A stretch of 64,000 bases of DNA from Cauispirillum nitrogeniifigens (GTDB lineage: Bacteria; Pseudomonadota; Alphaproteobacteria; Rhodospirillales; Rhodospirillaceae): positions 640,966 to 704,965 of the forward strand of contig NZ_JBLOOT010000001.1 of the NCBI RefSeq assembly GCF_049800675.1, in the 5' to 3' direction. A model generated the notes under the pieces. It saw only the letters and a list, made by a program, of their open reading frames with translations, searched no databases and was not told where the DNA came from. A program made the translations under genes and the position numbers. Shown here piece after piece: positions 57,650-64,000 of the stretch. Within the stretch, counting starts at the first letter, position 1; every line of letters starts with the position of its first letter.

Positions 57650-58377
57650 CCCGACCGACCGATGACGATGTGGTCGTGCAGAACCAGGCCCAACGGCTTC
57701 ATGGCGTCCTGGATGACACGGGTCATGTCGATGTCGGCCTTCGACGGCTGCGGGTCGCCGCTGGGATGGTTGTGGACCAGGATGACGGCGCTGGCCTGCA
57801 ATTCCAGCGCCCGCTTGACCACCTCGCGCGGGTAGACCGGGGTGTGGTCGACGGTGCCCTTCTGTTGAAGCTCGTCGGCGATCAGGCGGTTCTTGCGGTC
57901 CAGGAACAGGATGCGGAACTGCTCGGTGTCGCGGTATGCCATGGTGGCGTGGCAGTAGTCGAGCAGCCGGTCCCAGGAGCTGAGCACCGGCTGGCCCATG
58001 ACCTCCTCGCGCACCATGTGGATGGCGGCGGCCTGCACGGTCTTCAGCGCGGCGACGCCGGTTTCCTTGATGCCCTTGACCTGCATCAACTGGTCGGGGC
58101 TGGCCGCCAGCACGCCGCCGAGGCTGCGGAAGCGGGTGATCAGTTCCTTGGCCAGCGGCTTGACGTCGCGCTGCGGGATGGCCAGGAACAGCAGCAGTTC
58201 CAGAATCTCGTAGTCGGCCACGGCGTCGAGGGTATCGGCCCGCACGGCGCTGAGGAACTTGGCGCGCAGGCGGTCGCGGTGGCCGTGGTAGTGGGGCTTG
58301 GGCGGCTTGCCGTCCTGCGGCCCGTCATCGAGAAGATCGCCCCCCGCGCCCGTCATGCCGTCCTCACAGGCCGTCAT
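57616..58377 (-). CDS. radC: RadC family JAB-domain protein
   Basis: A 253-residue protein with an N-terminal HhH region (MQVKGIKETGVAALKTVQAA) and a C-terminal JAMM metalloprotease-like domain containing HNHPSGDPQPSKADIDMTRV, with two His and an Asp as metal ligands. The DNA-repair role of RadC is doubted; the JAMM site is intact here. Its start overlaps the stop of the map gene by 14 bp, and its end overlaps the convergent sulfotransferase-like gene. Confidence 0.93.
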   Translation of the reverse strand: MTACEDGMTGAGGDLLDDGPQDGKPPKPHYHGHRDRLRAKFLSAVRADTLDAVADYEILELLLFLAIPQRDVKPLAKELITRFRSLGGVLAASPDQLMQVKGIKETGVAALKTVQAAAIHMVREEVMGQPVLSSWDRLLDYCHATMAYRDTEQFRILFLDRKNRLIADELQQKGTVDHTPVYPREVVKRALELQASAVILVHNHPSGDPQPSKADIDMTRVIQDAMKPLGLVLHDHIVIGRSGYCSFRADGLL

Positions 58378-59167
58378 AGGGCGGGCGGTGCCAGCCCTTC
58401 GGCGACAGGGTGAAGACCTCGCAGCCGTCGGCGGTCACGCCCAGGGAATGCTCGAACTGCGCCGACAAGGACTTGTCGCGGGTCACCGCCGTCCAGCCGT
58501 CGGCCAGGACCATCACGTCGGCGCGCCCGGCATTGAGCATCGGCTCGATGGTGAAGATCATGCCTTCCTCCAGCACCATGCCGGTGCCCGGCCGGCCGTG
58601 GTGCATGACATCGGGCGGAGCATGGATGGTCCGGCCGACGCCATGGCCGCAGAACTCGCGGACGACGGAAAAGCGGTTGGCTTCAGCGTGTCGCTGGATG
58701 GCATGGCCGATGTCGCCCAGGGTGGCGCCGGGGCGCACCACGTCGATGGCGCGCATCAGGCAGTCGTAGGTGACATCAACCAGGCGCCGCGCCTTCACTC
58801 CGGGGGTGCCGACGAAGACCATGCGGCTGGTGTCGCCGTACCAGCCATCAACCACCGGCGTGACGTCGATGTTGATGATGTCGCCGTCGCGCAGGATCTT
58901 CGGCCCCGGTATCCCGTGGCAGACCACATGATTGACCGAGGTGCAGATGGAGCGCGGGAAGCCGTGGTGGCCGAGCGGCCCATTGCGGTGCCCCCGCTCC
59001 GTCACCCAGTCGGCGGCCAACTGGTCCAGCGCCTCGGTGGTCACGCCCGGCTGGACATGCGGCGTCAGGAAGTCCAGCAGCTCGGCGGCGACGCGGCCCG
59101 CCTTGCGCATGCCGGCGAAGCCTTCGGCGCCGTGCAGGACGACGGCGCGCGGGCTGTGCATGTCCAT
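58364..59167 (-). CDS. map: Methionine aminopeptidase, type I, copy A
   Basis: A 267-residue enzyme that removes initiator Met. All metal ligands are present: NIDVTPVVDGWYGDTSRM (two Asp), CGHGVGRTIHAPPDVMH (His), IFTIEPMLNAGRADV (Glu) and LSAQFEHSLGVTADG (Glu). It is a close paralogue of the gene at 59183-60025, 15 bp away, sharing most motifs and the same ending (SPKGWH-PPYDG). The N-terminal 12 residues are shorter and different. Confidence 0.95.
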   Translation of the reverse strand: MDMHSPRAVVLHGAEGFAGMRKAGRVAAELLDFLTPHVQPGVTTEALDQLAADWVTERGHRNGPLGHHGFPRSICTSVNHVVCHGIPGPKILRDGDIINIDVTPVVDGWYGDTSRMVFVGTPGVKARRLVDVTYDCLMRAIDVVRPGATLGDIGHAIQRHAEANRFSVVREFCGHGVGRTIHAPPDVMHHGRPGTGMVLEEGMIFTIEPMLNAGRADVMVLADGWTAVTRDKSLSAQFEHSLGVTADGCEVFTLSPKGWHRPPYDGL

Positions 59168-59182
59168 GGCCGCTCCCTCCGC

Positions 59183-60025
59183 TTACGCCCCGTCGTAGGG
59201 CGGACAGTGCCAGCCCTTGGGCGACAGGGTGAAGATCTCGCAGCCGTCGGCGGTGACGCCGATGGTGTGCTCGAACTGCGCCGACAGGGACTTGTCCTTG
59301 GTCACGGCGGTCCAGCCATCGGCGAGGATCTTGGTGTCGGGGCGGCCGGCGTTGATCATCGGCTCGATGGTGAAGATCATGCCCTCCTCCAGCACCGCGC
59401 CGGTGTTGGGGCGGCCGTAGTGCAGGACGCTGGGCGGCGAGTGGAAGGTCTGGCCGACGCCGTGGCCGCAGAAGTCGCGGACAACGGTGAAGCGGTTGGC
59501 CTCGGCATAGGTCTGGATGACGTGGCCGATGTCGCCCAGGGTGGCGCCAGGGCGCACCACCTCGATGCCCTTCATCAGGCATTCATAGGTGACCTCGACC
59601 AGACGGCGGGCTTTCACTGACGGCTCGCCGACGTAGTACATGCGGCTGGTGTCGCCGTACCAGCCATCAACGATGGGGGTGACGTCGATGTTGACCACGT
59701 CGCCCTCGCGCAGCTTCTTGTCGCCGGGAATGCCGTGGCAGACCACATGGTTGATCGACGTGCAGATAGAGCGCGGAAAGCCCCGGTAGCCCAGCGGCCC
59801 GTTGGTGTGGCCGCGGCTGGTGACGTAGGCGGCGACCAGATCGTCCAGTTCCGCGGTGGTCACCCCCGGCTTGACGAAGGGGGTGATGTAGTCCAGCACC
59901 TCGGCCGCGAAGCGCCCGGCCTTGCGCATGGCGGCGAAGGCCTCGGCACCGTGCAGGGGGATTTCCTCAACGTGGCGGGCGGTCTTGGTCATCTCGGTCG
60001 TCCCGGGTTCCAGAATGTCGTTCAT
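59183..60025 (-). CDS. map: Methionine aminopeptidase, type I, copy B
   Basis: A 280-residue paralogue of copy A with the same five ligands: NIDVTPIVDGWYGDTSRM, CGHGVGQTFHSPPSVLH, IFTIEPMINAGRPDT, LSAQFEHTIGVTADG. Its first 24 residues (MNDILEPGTTEMTKTARHVE) are an extra tail; an internal ATG after 11 residues is possible. It overlaps sfsA by 4 bp, so the two genes are translated from one mRNA. It is likely the housekeeping copy, because this sfsA-map coupling is the conserved arrangement. Confidence 0.95.
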   Translation of the reverse strand: MNDILEPGTTEMTKTARHVEEIPLHGAEAFAAMRKAGRFAAEVLDYITPFVKPGVTTAELDDLVAAYVTSRGHTNGPLGYRGFPRSICTSINHVVCHGIPGDKKLREGDVVNIDVTPIVDGWYGDTSRMYYVGEPSVKARRLVEVTYECLMKGIEVVRPGATLGDIGHVIQTYAEANRFTVVRDFCGHGVGQTFHSPPSVLHYGRPNTGAVLEEGMIFTIEPMINAGRPDTKILADGWTAVTKDKSLSAQFEHTIGVTADGCEIFTLSPKGWHCPPYDGA

Positions 60026-60744
60026 GCGGCGGCCAGACTGTCCACGGCCAAAGGCAGGGCCGGCCCCACTTCGATGCCGTCGGTGGTCACCACGCAGGTG
60101 CGGCAGATCGCCTCCACCCCGGCGGCCAGGGCCACCCGCAGGCCGGCGGCGTAGGCCGGATCGATATCGTGCGCGACACGGAACGCCGCCACATCGCCCT
60201 GCTCGCGCTGGACCATGTAGAGCATCACGGCGCGCTTGCCCTCGGCCACCATGGCGATCAGTTCCTCAAGGTGCTTGGCCCCGCGCGCGGTCACCGCATC
60301 GGGGAACTCGGCGTGGCCGTCGCGGAACAGGGTCACGTTCTTGACCTCGACATAGCAGTCGGGGCGGCCTTCGCCTTGCAGCAGCAGGTCGATGCGCGAG
60401 TTCTTGCCGTACTTCACCTCGCGGCGCACGGTGTCATAGCCGGCCAGTTCGGGGATGGTCCCGGCGGCCACCGCCTCGGCGGCGAGCGCGTTGGGGTGGC
60501 TGGTGTTGATGCCGGTCAGAAGGCCGTCGACGCGCACCAGTTCCCAGGTCCATTGCAGCTTGCGCGCCGGGTTGTTGGCCGGCGACAGCCAGACCTCCGA
60601 CCCCGGCGCGCAGCAGCCCAGCATGGAGCCGGAGTTGGCGGTGTGGGCCGTGACGACCGTGCCGTCGTCCAGCGTGACGTCGGCGAGGAAGCGCTTGTAG
60701 CGCTTGATCAGCGTGCCCTTGACGAGCGGTGATGCGAATTTCAT
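60022..60744 (-). CDS. sfsA: SfsA family DNA-binding/nuclease-like protein
   Basis: The 240-residue protein starts MKFASPLVKGTLIKRYKRFL and has HTANSGSMLGCCAPGSEVWL, LNTSHPNALAAEAVAAG-like INTSHPNALAAEAVA, SRIDLLLQGEGRPDCYVEVK and DAVTARGAKHLEELIAMVAE, all SfsA signatures. It has a PD-(D/E)xK-like fold (D...E-x-K in RIDLLL/CYVEVK). It was first known as sugar fermentation stimulation protein in E. coli; its real role is unclear. It is in an operon with map copy B. Confidence 0.93.
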   Translation of the reverse strand: MKFASPLVKGTLIKRYKRFLADVTLDDGTVVTAHTANSGSMLGCCAPGSEVWLSPANNPARKLQWTWELVRVDGLLTGINTSHPNALAAEAVAAGTIPELAGYDTVRREVKYGKNSRIDLLLQGEGRPDCYVEVKNVTLFRDGHAEFPDAVTARGAKHLEELIAMVAEGKRAVMLYMVQREQGDVAAFRVAHDIDPAYAAGLRVALAAGVEAICRTCVVTTDGIEVGPALPLAVDSLAAA

Positions 60745-60754
60745 GCGGCCAACC

Positions 60755-61663
60755 CTAGCCCTTCCGTTCCGGCGCGTCGAGGCCCTGCTCCGCCGCCTTC
60801 AGCGCATCCTCCAGACGGGTGACGGCGCTGCCCGGCTTCAGGGCCTTGGGCTGATCGGCCGAGGGCGCCCAGGCCGTCAGCCAGATGATCTGGAATGTCG
60901 CCGGCACCCGCCCCTCGGCATCGGCGTGCTTGTCAGCGTAGCGGCGCGCCGCGTCCAGCAGGGTGGCGCGGCGGGAGAAGCCCTTGCGGCGCTCGGCCAC
61001 GGCGTTGCTCTCGCCCATGCCGCGCAGGTCGCGCATCAGGCCCAGGGGCGTTTCGTAGGTCACGGTGATGGTGTCGCTGTCGACCACCGGCAGGGCGAAG
61101 CCGGCGCGCTGCAACAGGCCGCCGCAGTCGCGCACGTCGGCCATGGGCGAGACGCGCGGCGACAGCCCGCCCTCGCCCTCGATCTCCGCTTCGGCCAGCG
61201 AGTCGCGCAGTTCGCGCAGGGTGTCGCCGCCGAGCATGGCGGCCAGGAACAGGCCGTCGGGCCTGAGCGCCCGGCGCGCCTGCACCAGCAGGCCCGGCAG
61301 GTCGTTGACCCAGTGCAGGCTGAGGTTGGACACGATCAGGTCCAGGCTGCCCGGCGCGAAGGGCAGGAACTCCTCGTCGCAGACCACCGCCGGAGGCGGC
61401 GCCGCCGCCGCCATCGCCGGGGAAATGTCGCAGGTGACCACCGTTTCGATGCCCTTGCGCCCGGTCAGCAGCCGGGCCAGGGAGCCGGTGCGGCCGCCCA
61501 GGTCGGCGACGAGCGGAAAGCTGCGGGTGACGTCGTCGAGGCGGTCGGCCAGGCGGTCGGCGACCTCATCGAACAGGAAGCCGAACGTATCCAGCCCGCG
61601 CGCCGCGCGGTCGCGGTGGCGGCGCACGGTGGCGCGGTCAAAAACGATCATGCTCTCGGACAT
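60755..61663 (-). CDS. NDUFAF5/BioC-like methyltransferase-fold protein
   Basis: A 302-residue protein with SAM-motif I VADLGGRTGSLARLLTGRKG, a switch to CDISPAMAAAAP, LDLIVSNLSLHWVNDLPGLL, and LRPDGLFLAAMLGGDTLREL. The LHWVNDLPG and GGDTL-ELR segments are typical of the NDUFAF5 subgroup, which in mitochondria hydroxylates an Arg of the complex I NDUFS7 subunit. It lies 10 bp ahead of sfsA on the same strand and starts 104 bp from the divergent comF. Confidence 0.86.
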   Translation of the reverse strand: MSESMIVFDRATVRRHRDRAARGLDTFGFLFDEVADRLADRLDDVTRSFPLVADLGGRTGSLARLLTGRKGIETVVTCDISPAMAAAAPPPAVVCDEEFLPFAPGSLDLIVSNLSLHWVNDLPGLLVQARRALRPDGLFLAAMLGGDTLRELRDSLAEAEIEGEGGLSPRVSPMADVRDCGGLLQRAGFALPVVDSDTITVTYETPLGLMRDLRGMGESNAVAERRKGFSRRATLLDAARRYADKHADAEGRVPATFQIIWLTAWAPSADQPKALKPGSAVTRLEDALKAAEQGLDAPERKG

Positions 61664-61767
61664 GGGGCCTTATATGGCATCGGCGCGCGGGTTGGGAAGG
61701 GATGTTGACGCATTCCAGAGTTTCGCACCACAGTAGCGCGAGCCCCATTGAAGGTTTCGCCCCCTCC

Positions 61768-62478
61768 ATGATCGCCATGGGCCGCCGCCTGCTTGACCTC
61801 GTGCTGCCGCCGCTGTGCCTGGGGTGCGGCGCGGTGGTCGACTCGACCGGCGCCCTGTGTCCGGCGTGCTTCGGCGGCGTGCGATTCGTCGCCCCGCCCT
61901 TCTGCGCCTGCTGCGGGACGCCGGTGCCCGCCCCGGCCGCCGAGGGCAGCCTGTGCGGCGCCTGCGTGGACCAGCCGCCGCCGTGGAGCCGGGCCCGCGC
62001 GGCCTTCGTCTATGATGCCGGCAGCCGCGCCATGGTGTTGCGCTTCAAGCACGCCGACCGCATCGACGCCGCGCCGGCCTTCGCCCGCTGGATGCTGCGC
62101 GCCGGAGCCGACCTGATGGAGGACGCCGACGTGGTGGTGCCCGTCCCGCTGCACCGCTGGCGCCTGTTCGCCCGGCGCTACAACCAGGCCGCCCTGCTCG
62201 GCGCCCGCATCGCCAGGGCCGGCGGACTGACCTTCGTGCCCGACGCCCTGGCCCGCGTCCGCCGCACCGTGCCGCAAGGCACCTTCGACCGGGGGGCGCG
62301 GGCAAAGAACGTGCGCGGGGCATTCACCGTGGCCCGCCCCAGGGCCGTGGAGGGCAAGGCCGTGCTGCTGATCGACGACGTGCTGACCTCCGGCGCCACC
62401 GCCGGCGAATGCGCCCGCGCCCTGCTGGCCGCCGGGGCACGGTCGGTGGACGTGCTGACGCTGGCGCGCGTGGAATGA
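61768..62478 (+). CDS. comF: ComF-family phosphoribosyltransferase-like protein
   Basis: A 236-residue protein with a double zinc ribbon (CLGCG...CPACF, CACCG...CGACV) and a PRT domain ending VLLIDDVLTSGATAGECARA. It also has VVPVPLHRWRLFARRYNQAA and FDRGARAKNVRGAF. ComF is needed for DNA uptake in competent bacteria; in others the family name GntX is used. The start was taken at ATG 61768. It lies 50 bp before the glutaredoxin gene. Confidence 0.9.
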   Translation: MIAMGRRLLDLVLPPLCLGCGAVVDSTGALCPACFGGVRFVAPPFCACCGTPVPAPAAEGSLCGACVDQPPPWSRARAAFVYDAGSRAMVLRFKHADRIDAAPAFARWMLRAGADLMEDADVVVPVPLHRWRLFARRYNQAALLGARIARAGGLTFVPDALARVRRTVPQGTFDRGARAKNVRGAFTVARPRAVEGKAVLLIDDVLTSGATAGECARALLAAGARSVDVLTLARVE

Positions 62479-62528
62479 CGGGCTATATTAGCCAGTCGAC
62501 AGAAACCAACCCCAGCCGGGAGAGCTTC

Positions 62529-62786
62529 ATGCCCCGCGTCGAGATCTACAGCTCGCCGTTCTGCCCCTACTGCCATCGCGCCAAGGCCCTGCTGGACCGC
62601 AAGGGCGTGGCCTACGAGGAAATCGACGTCTACGAGCAGCCGTCCCGCCGCAGCGAGATGATGGAGCGCGCCGGCGGTGCCCATACCGTGCCGCAGGTCT
62701 TCGTCGACGGCGAACACATCGGCGACTGCGACGGCATCCACGCCCTCGACCGCCGGGGCGAGCTCGACGCCCTCCTCCAGGGCTGA
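62529..62786 (+). CDS. grxC: Glutaredoxin 3 type
   Basis: An 85-residue thioredoxin-fold protein: IYSSPFCPYCHRAKALLDRK with the CPYC active site (Cys12, Cys15), HTVPQVFVDGEHIGDCDGIH with the cis-Pro and the GG-like glutathione loop. It functions in disulfide reduction with glutathione. The upstream extension of the frame is not needed because MPRVEIYSSPF is the family start. It is 12 bp ahead of the amidase gene. Confidence 0.95.
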   Translation: MPRVEIYSSPFCPYCHRAKALLDRKGVAYEEIDVYEQPSRRSEMMERAGGAHTVPQVFVDGEHIGDCDGIHALDRRGELDALLQG

Positions 62787-62798
62787 GGCGCGACCGAC

Positions 62799-63629
62799 AT
62801 GATCACCACACCGTTCCGCGCCGCCTGCCTCCAGGTCAACGCCGGCACCGACATGGACGCCAACATCGCCGAGGCTGTGCGCCTGACCCGCCAGGCCCGC
62901 GCCGAGGGCGCCCACATGGTGTTCATGCCCGAGAACGTCACCATGATGGAGTGGGGCCGCGCCAACATCGTCGGCAAGGCACGGACCGAGGCCGACCACC
63001 CCGGCCTCGCCGCCTTCCGCGCCCTGGCCGAGGAGTTGAGCATCTGGCTGCACTGCGGGACGCTCGCCATCCTGCTGCCCAACGGCATGGTCGCCAACCG
63101 CACCTATGTCGTCTCCCCGGATGGCGCCATCGCCGCGCGCTACGACAAGATCCACATGTTCGACGTCGACCTGGGCAACGGCGAAAGCTACCGCGAATCG
63201 GCGACCTTCGACCCCGGCCAGCGGGCCGTGGCCGTGGAACTGCCGTGGGGCAAGCTGGGGCTGTCGGTGTGCTACGACATCCGCTTCCCCTACCTGTACC
63301 GGGCGCTGGCCAAGGCCGGGGCGTCGTACCTGACCATCCCCGCCGCCTTCACCCGCGTTACCGGACAGGCCCACTGGCACGTCCTGCAACGGGCCCGTGC
63401 CATTGAAACGGGCTGCTACGTCCTGTCCCCGGCGCAGACCGGCACGCACGCCAACAACCGCCAGACCTACGGCCACGCGGTCATCATCGACCCGTGGGGC
63501 GAAGTGCTGGCCGACGCCGGCGAGGAGCCGGGCTTCATCATCGCCGACATCGACCCCGCCAAGGTCGCCGAGGTGCGCGGCAAGGTCCCTTCCCTGAGCC
63601 ACGACAGGCCGTTCGGGATGGAGGGTTAG
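62799..63629 (+). CDS. Carbon-nitrogen hydrolase (Nit/omega-amidase family)
   Basis: A 276-residue nitrilase-fold amidase. The catalytic triad is Glu in VFMPENVTMMEW, Lys in ARYDKIHMFDVDLGNGESYR and Cys in LSVCYDIRFPYLYRAL. The HMFDVD segment and size match Nit1/Nit2 proteins, which hydrolyse deaminated glutathione or omega-amides. Placement directly after grxC in a glutathione-related pair supports the deaminated-glutathione amidase type. It is the last gene before the repeat region. Confidence 0.9.
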   Translation: MITTPFRAACLQVNAGTDMDANIAEAVRLTRQARAEGAHMVFMPENVTMMEWGRANIVGKARTEADHPGLAAFRALAEELSIWLHCGTLAILLPNGMVANRTYVVSPDGAIAARYDKIHMFDVDLGNGESYRESATFDPGQRAVAVELPWGKLGLSVCYDIRFPYLYRALAKAGASYLTIPAAFTRVTGQAHWHVLQRARAIETGCYVLSPAQTGTHANNRQTYGHAVIIDPWGEVLADAGEEPGFIIADIDPAKVAEVRGKVPSLSHDRPFGMEG

Positions 63630-63641
63630 CGCATCGTGCGG

Positions 63642-63823
63642 GGCCTGTTGAAAAACGACAGAGGTCCTGCGCGGGGCTGTCGCCCCGACCCCACTTGGAG
63701 GCTTACGCCTCCAAGCCTCCCCTTCTTTCTTCAATAAAAACAAAGGGGGTCGGGGCATCGCCCCGAGCGGGAGCGGGCGGCAGCCCGCCATATCTCTCCG
63801 CAGGCCGACTTATTCAACAGGCC
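63642..63823. repeat. 182-bp inverted-repeat unit (MITE-like)
   Basis: GGCCTGTTGAA (63642-63652) and TTCAACAGGCC (63813-63823) are perfect 11-bp inverted ends. Inside are several hairpins: around GCGGGGC/GCCCCG, TTGGAGGC/GCCTCCAA, and GGGGTCGGGGC. This stretch (63630-63951) has no gene. The unit looks like a non-autonomous transposon or a REP-type cluster; a target duplication is not evident. Confidence 0.72.
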
Positions 63824-63826
63824 AGT

Positions 63827-63852
63827 GCGGAAAAGTGGATCCGGTTTTCCGC
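63827..63852. repeat. Interrupted palindrome centred on GGATCC
   Basis: GCGGAAAA and TTTTCCGC flank GT-GGATCC-GG. This AAAAGTGGATCCGGTTTTCC type of element is, from experience, a common dispersed intergenic palindrome in alphaproteobacteria. It lies 3 bp after the MITE-like unit. Confidence 0.8.
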
Positions 63853-63876
63853 ATAAACGATGCGCCACATGATCTA

Positions 63877-64000
63877 GAGCGGCGGTGTCTTAGGCGGAAT
63901 CCTTTCTTGGGGTCAGGCCGTTCATGATCGGGTGGGCGCTGGAGCCGGGTCATGGGCAAGAGCTATTCTCTGGATCTCCGAGAGCGGGTTGTGGAGTTCG
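63877..64000 (+). mobile_element. IS630-family insertion sequence, left end only
   Basis: A transposase start is visible at 63952. The left boundary is set at the TA dinucleotide at 63875-63876, because IS630 elements insert at TA. The terminal repeat GAGCGGCGGTGTCTTAGGC is assumed; the right end lies outside the window, so it cannot be checked. Confidence 0.55.
63952..64000 (+). CDS. IS630-type transposase, N-terminal fragment
   Basis: Only 16 residues are present: MGKSYSLDLRERVVEF. This is the typical opening of the helix-turn-helix part of IS630-family transposases (S-x-D-L-R-E-R-V). The frame runs off the right edge, so the DDE domain is not visible. Confidence 0.8.
   Translation, partial: MGKSYSLDLRERVVEF

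Overview
The window is GC-rich, densely packed DNA that reads as an ordinary chromosome segment of an alphaproteobacterium, most likely of the order Rhodospirillales. That placement is my inference from gene content and synteny: a yebC-ruvCAB-ybgC-tolQRAB block, ygfA with 6S RNA beside zapA, a MotA/MotB-like pair beside rpmE, a DUF4164-like partner of zapA, and tandem map genes beside radC. I found no rRNA, tRNA, CRISPR array or prophage. The only clear mobile element is the start of an IS630-type transposase at the right edge.

Layout. 1-6000 (minus strand): an envelope and recombination operon running yebC, ruvC, ruvA, ruvB, ybgC, tolQ, tolR, tolA, tolB, with tolB cut by the window edge. 6150-8600: a YmdB-type phosphodiesterase, 5-formyl-THF cyclo-ligase, a 6S RNA candidate, zapA and a small coiled-coil gene. 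8800-18000: metabolic housekeeping (thiE, an MBL-fold hydrolase, an M20 amidohydrolase, a CoxG-like protein, two 2-hydroxyacid dehydrogenase types, suhB) plus the EF-P modification enzyme epmA and, 4 kb away, efp. 18000-22000: a three-gene envelope set (OmpA-domain protein, TolQ/MotA-like channel, MotB-like channel/peptidoglycan binder), then rpmE. 22100-24800: a membrane-linked class III adenylate cyclase, then an Hsp20 gene behind a very convincing ROSE-type RNA thermometer. 24850-29760: a pyruvyl-transferase-like gene, an FAD oxidoreductase, a conserved 70-aa protein and a GH15 glucoamylase/trehalase. 29760-48900: a region devoted mainly to aromatic-acid catabolism, detailed below. 48950-53760: a ygiB/DUF350/ygiC-type operon, DUF1178, a methyltransferase and purB. 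53990-57650: a pilus-N-domain secreted protein, a repeat-containing small ORF, a Crp/Fnr regulator with an unusual cysteine pattern, an LdtR-like MarR regulator and a sulfotransferase-like gene. 57600-63630: radC, two map paralogues, sfsA, an NDUFAF5-like methyltransferase, comF, glutaredoxin and a nitrilase-family amidase.

Aromatic block. paaF-paaG-paaH-paaI-paaJ-paaK form one plus-strand operon for the CoA-ligase, isomerase, hydratase, dehydrogenase and thiolase steps of aerobic phenylacetate breakdown. paaY and a PaaN-type aldehyde dehydrogenase lie nearby. The multicomponent epoxidase paaABCDE is not in the window. In its place, just upstream of paaF, is a single 257-residue PaaA/PaaC-family protein, divergent from a flavodoxin gene. 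The two transcription starts share a GATACARAAA-like motif. At the downstream end, convergent with paaK, lies a FecR-domain protein / OmpA lipoprotein / 336-residue unknown operon. The unknown has a Thr-(6)-Cys-(15)-His spacing resembling CNF1/BLF1-type glutamine deamidases. I consider this the best candidate for something undescribed. A separate FAD hydroxylase plus DUF2783 pair follows.

Regulatory and repeat content is unusually readable: the ROSE thermometer, 6S RNA, a 43-bp tandem repeat in which each unit is a terminator hairpin, several perfect palindromes, a 145-bp inverted-repeat unit between a methyltransferase gene and purB, and a 182-bp inverted-repeat unit next to the IS630 copy. 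All functional statements rest on reading the sequence and on family knowledge; no database search was possible.
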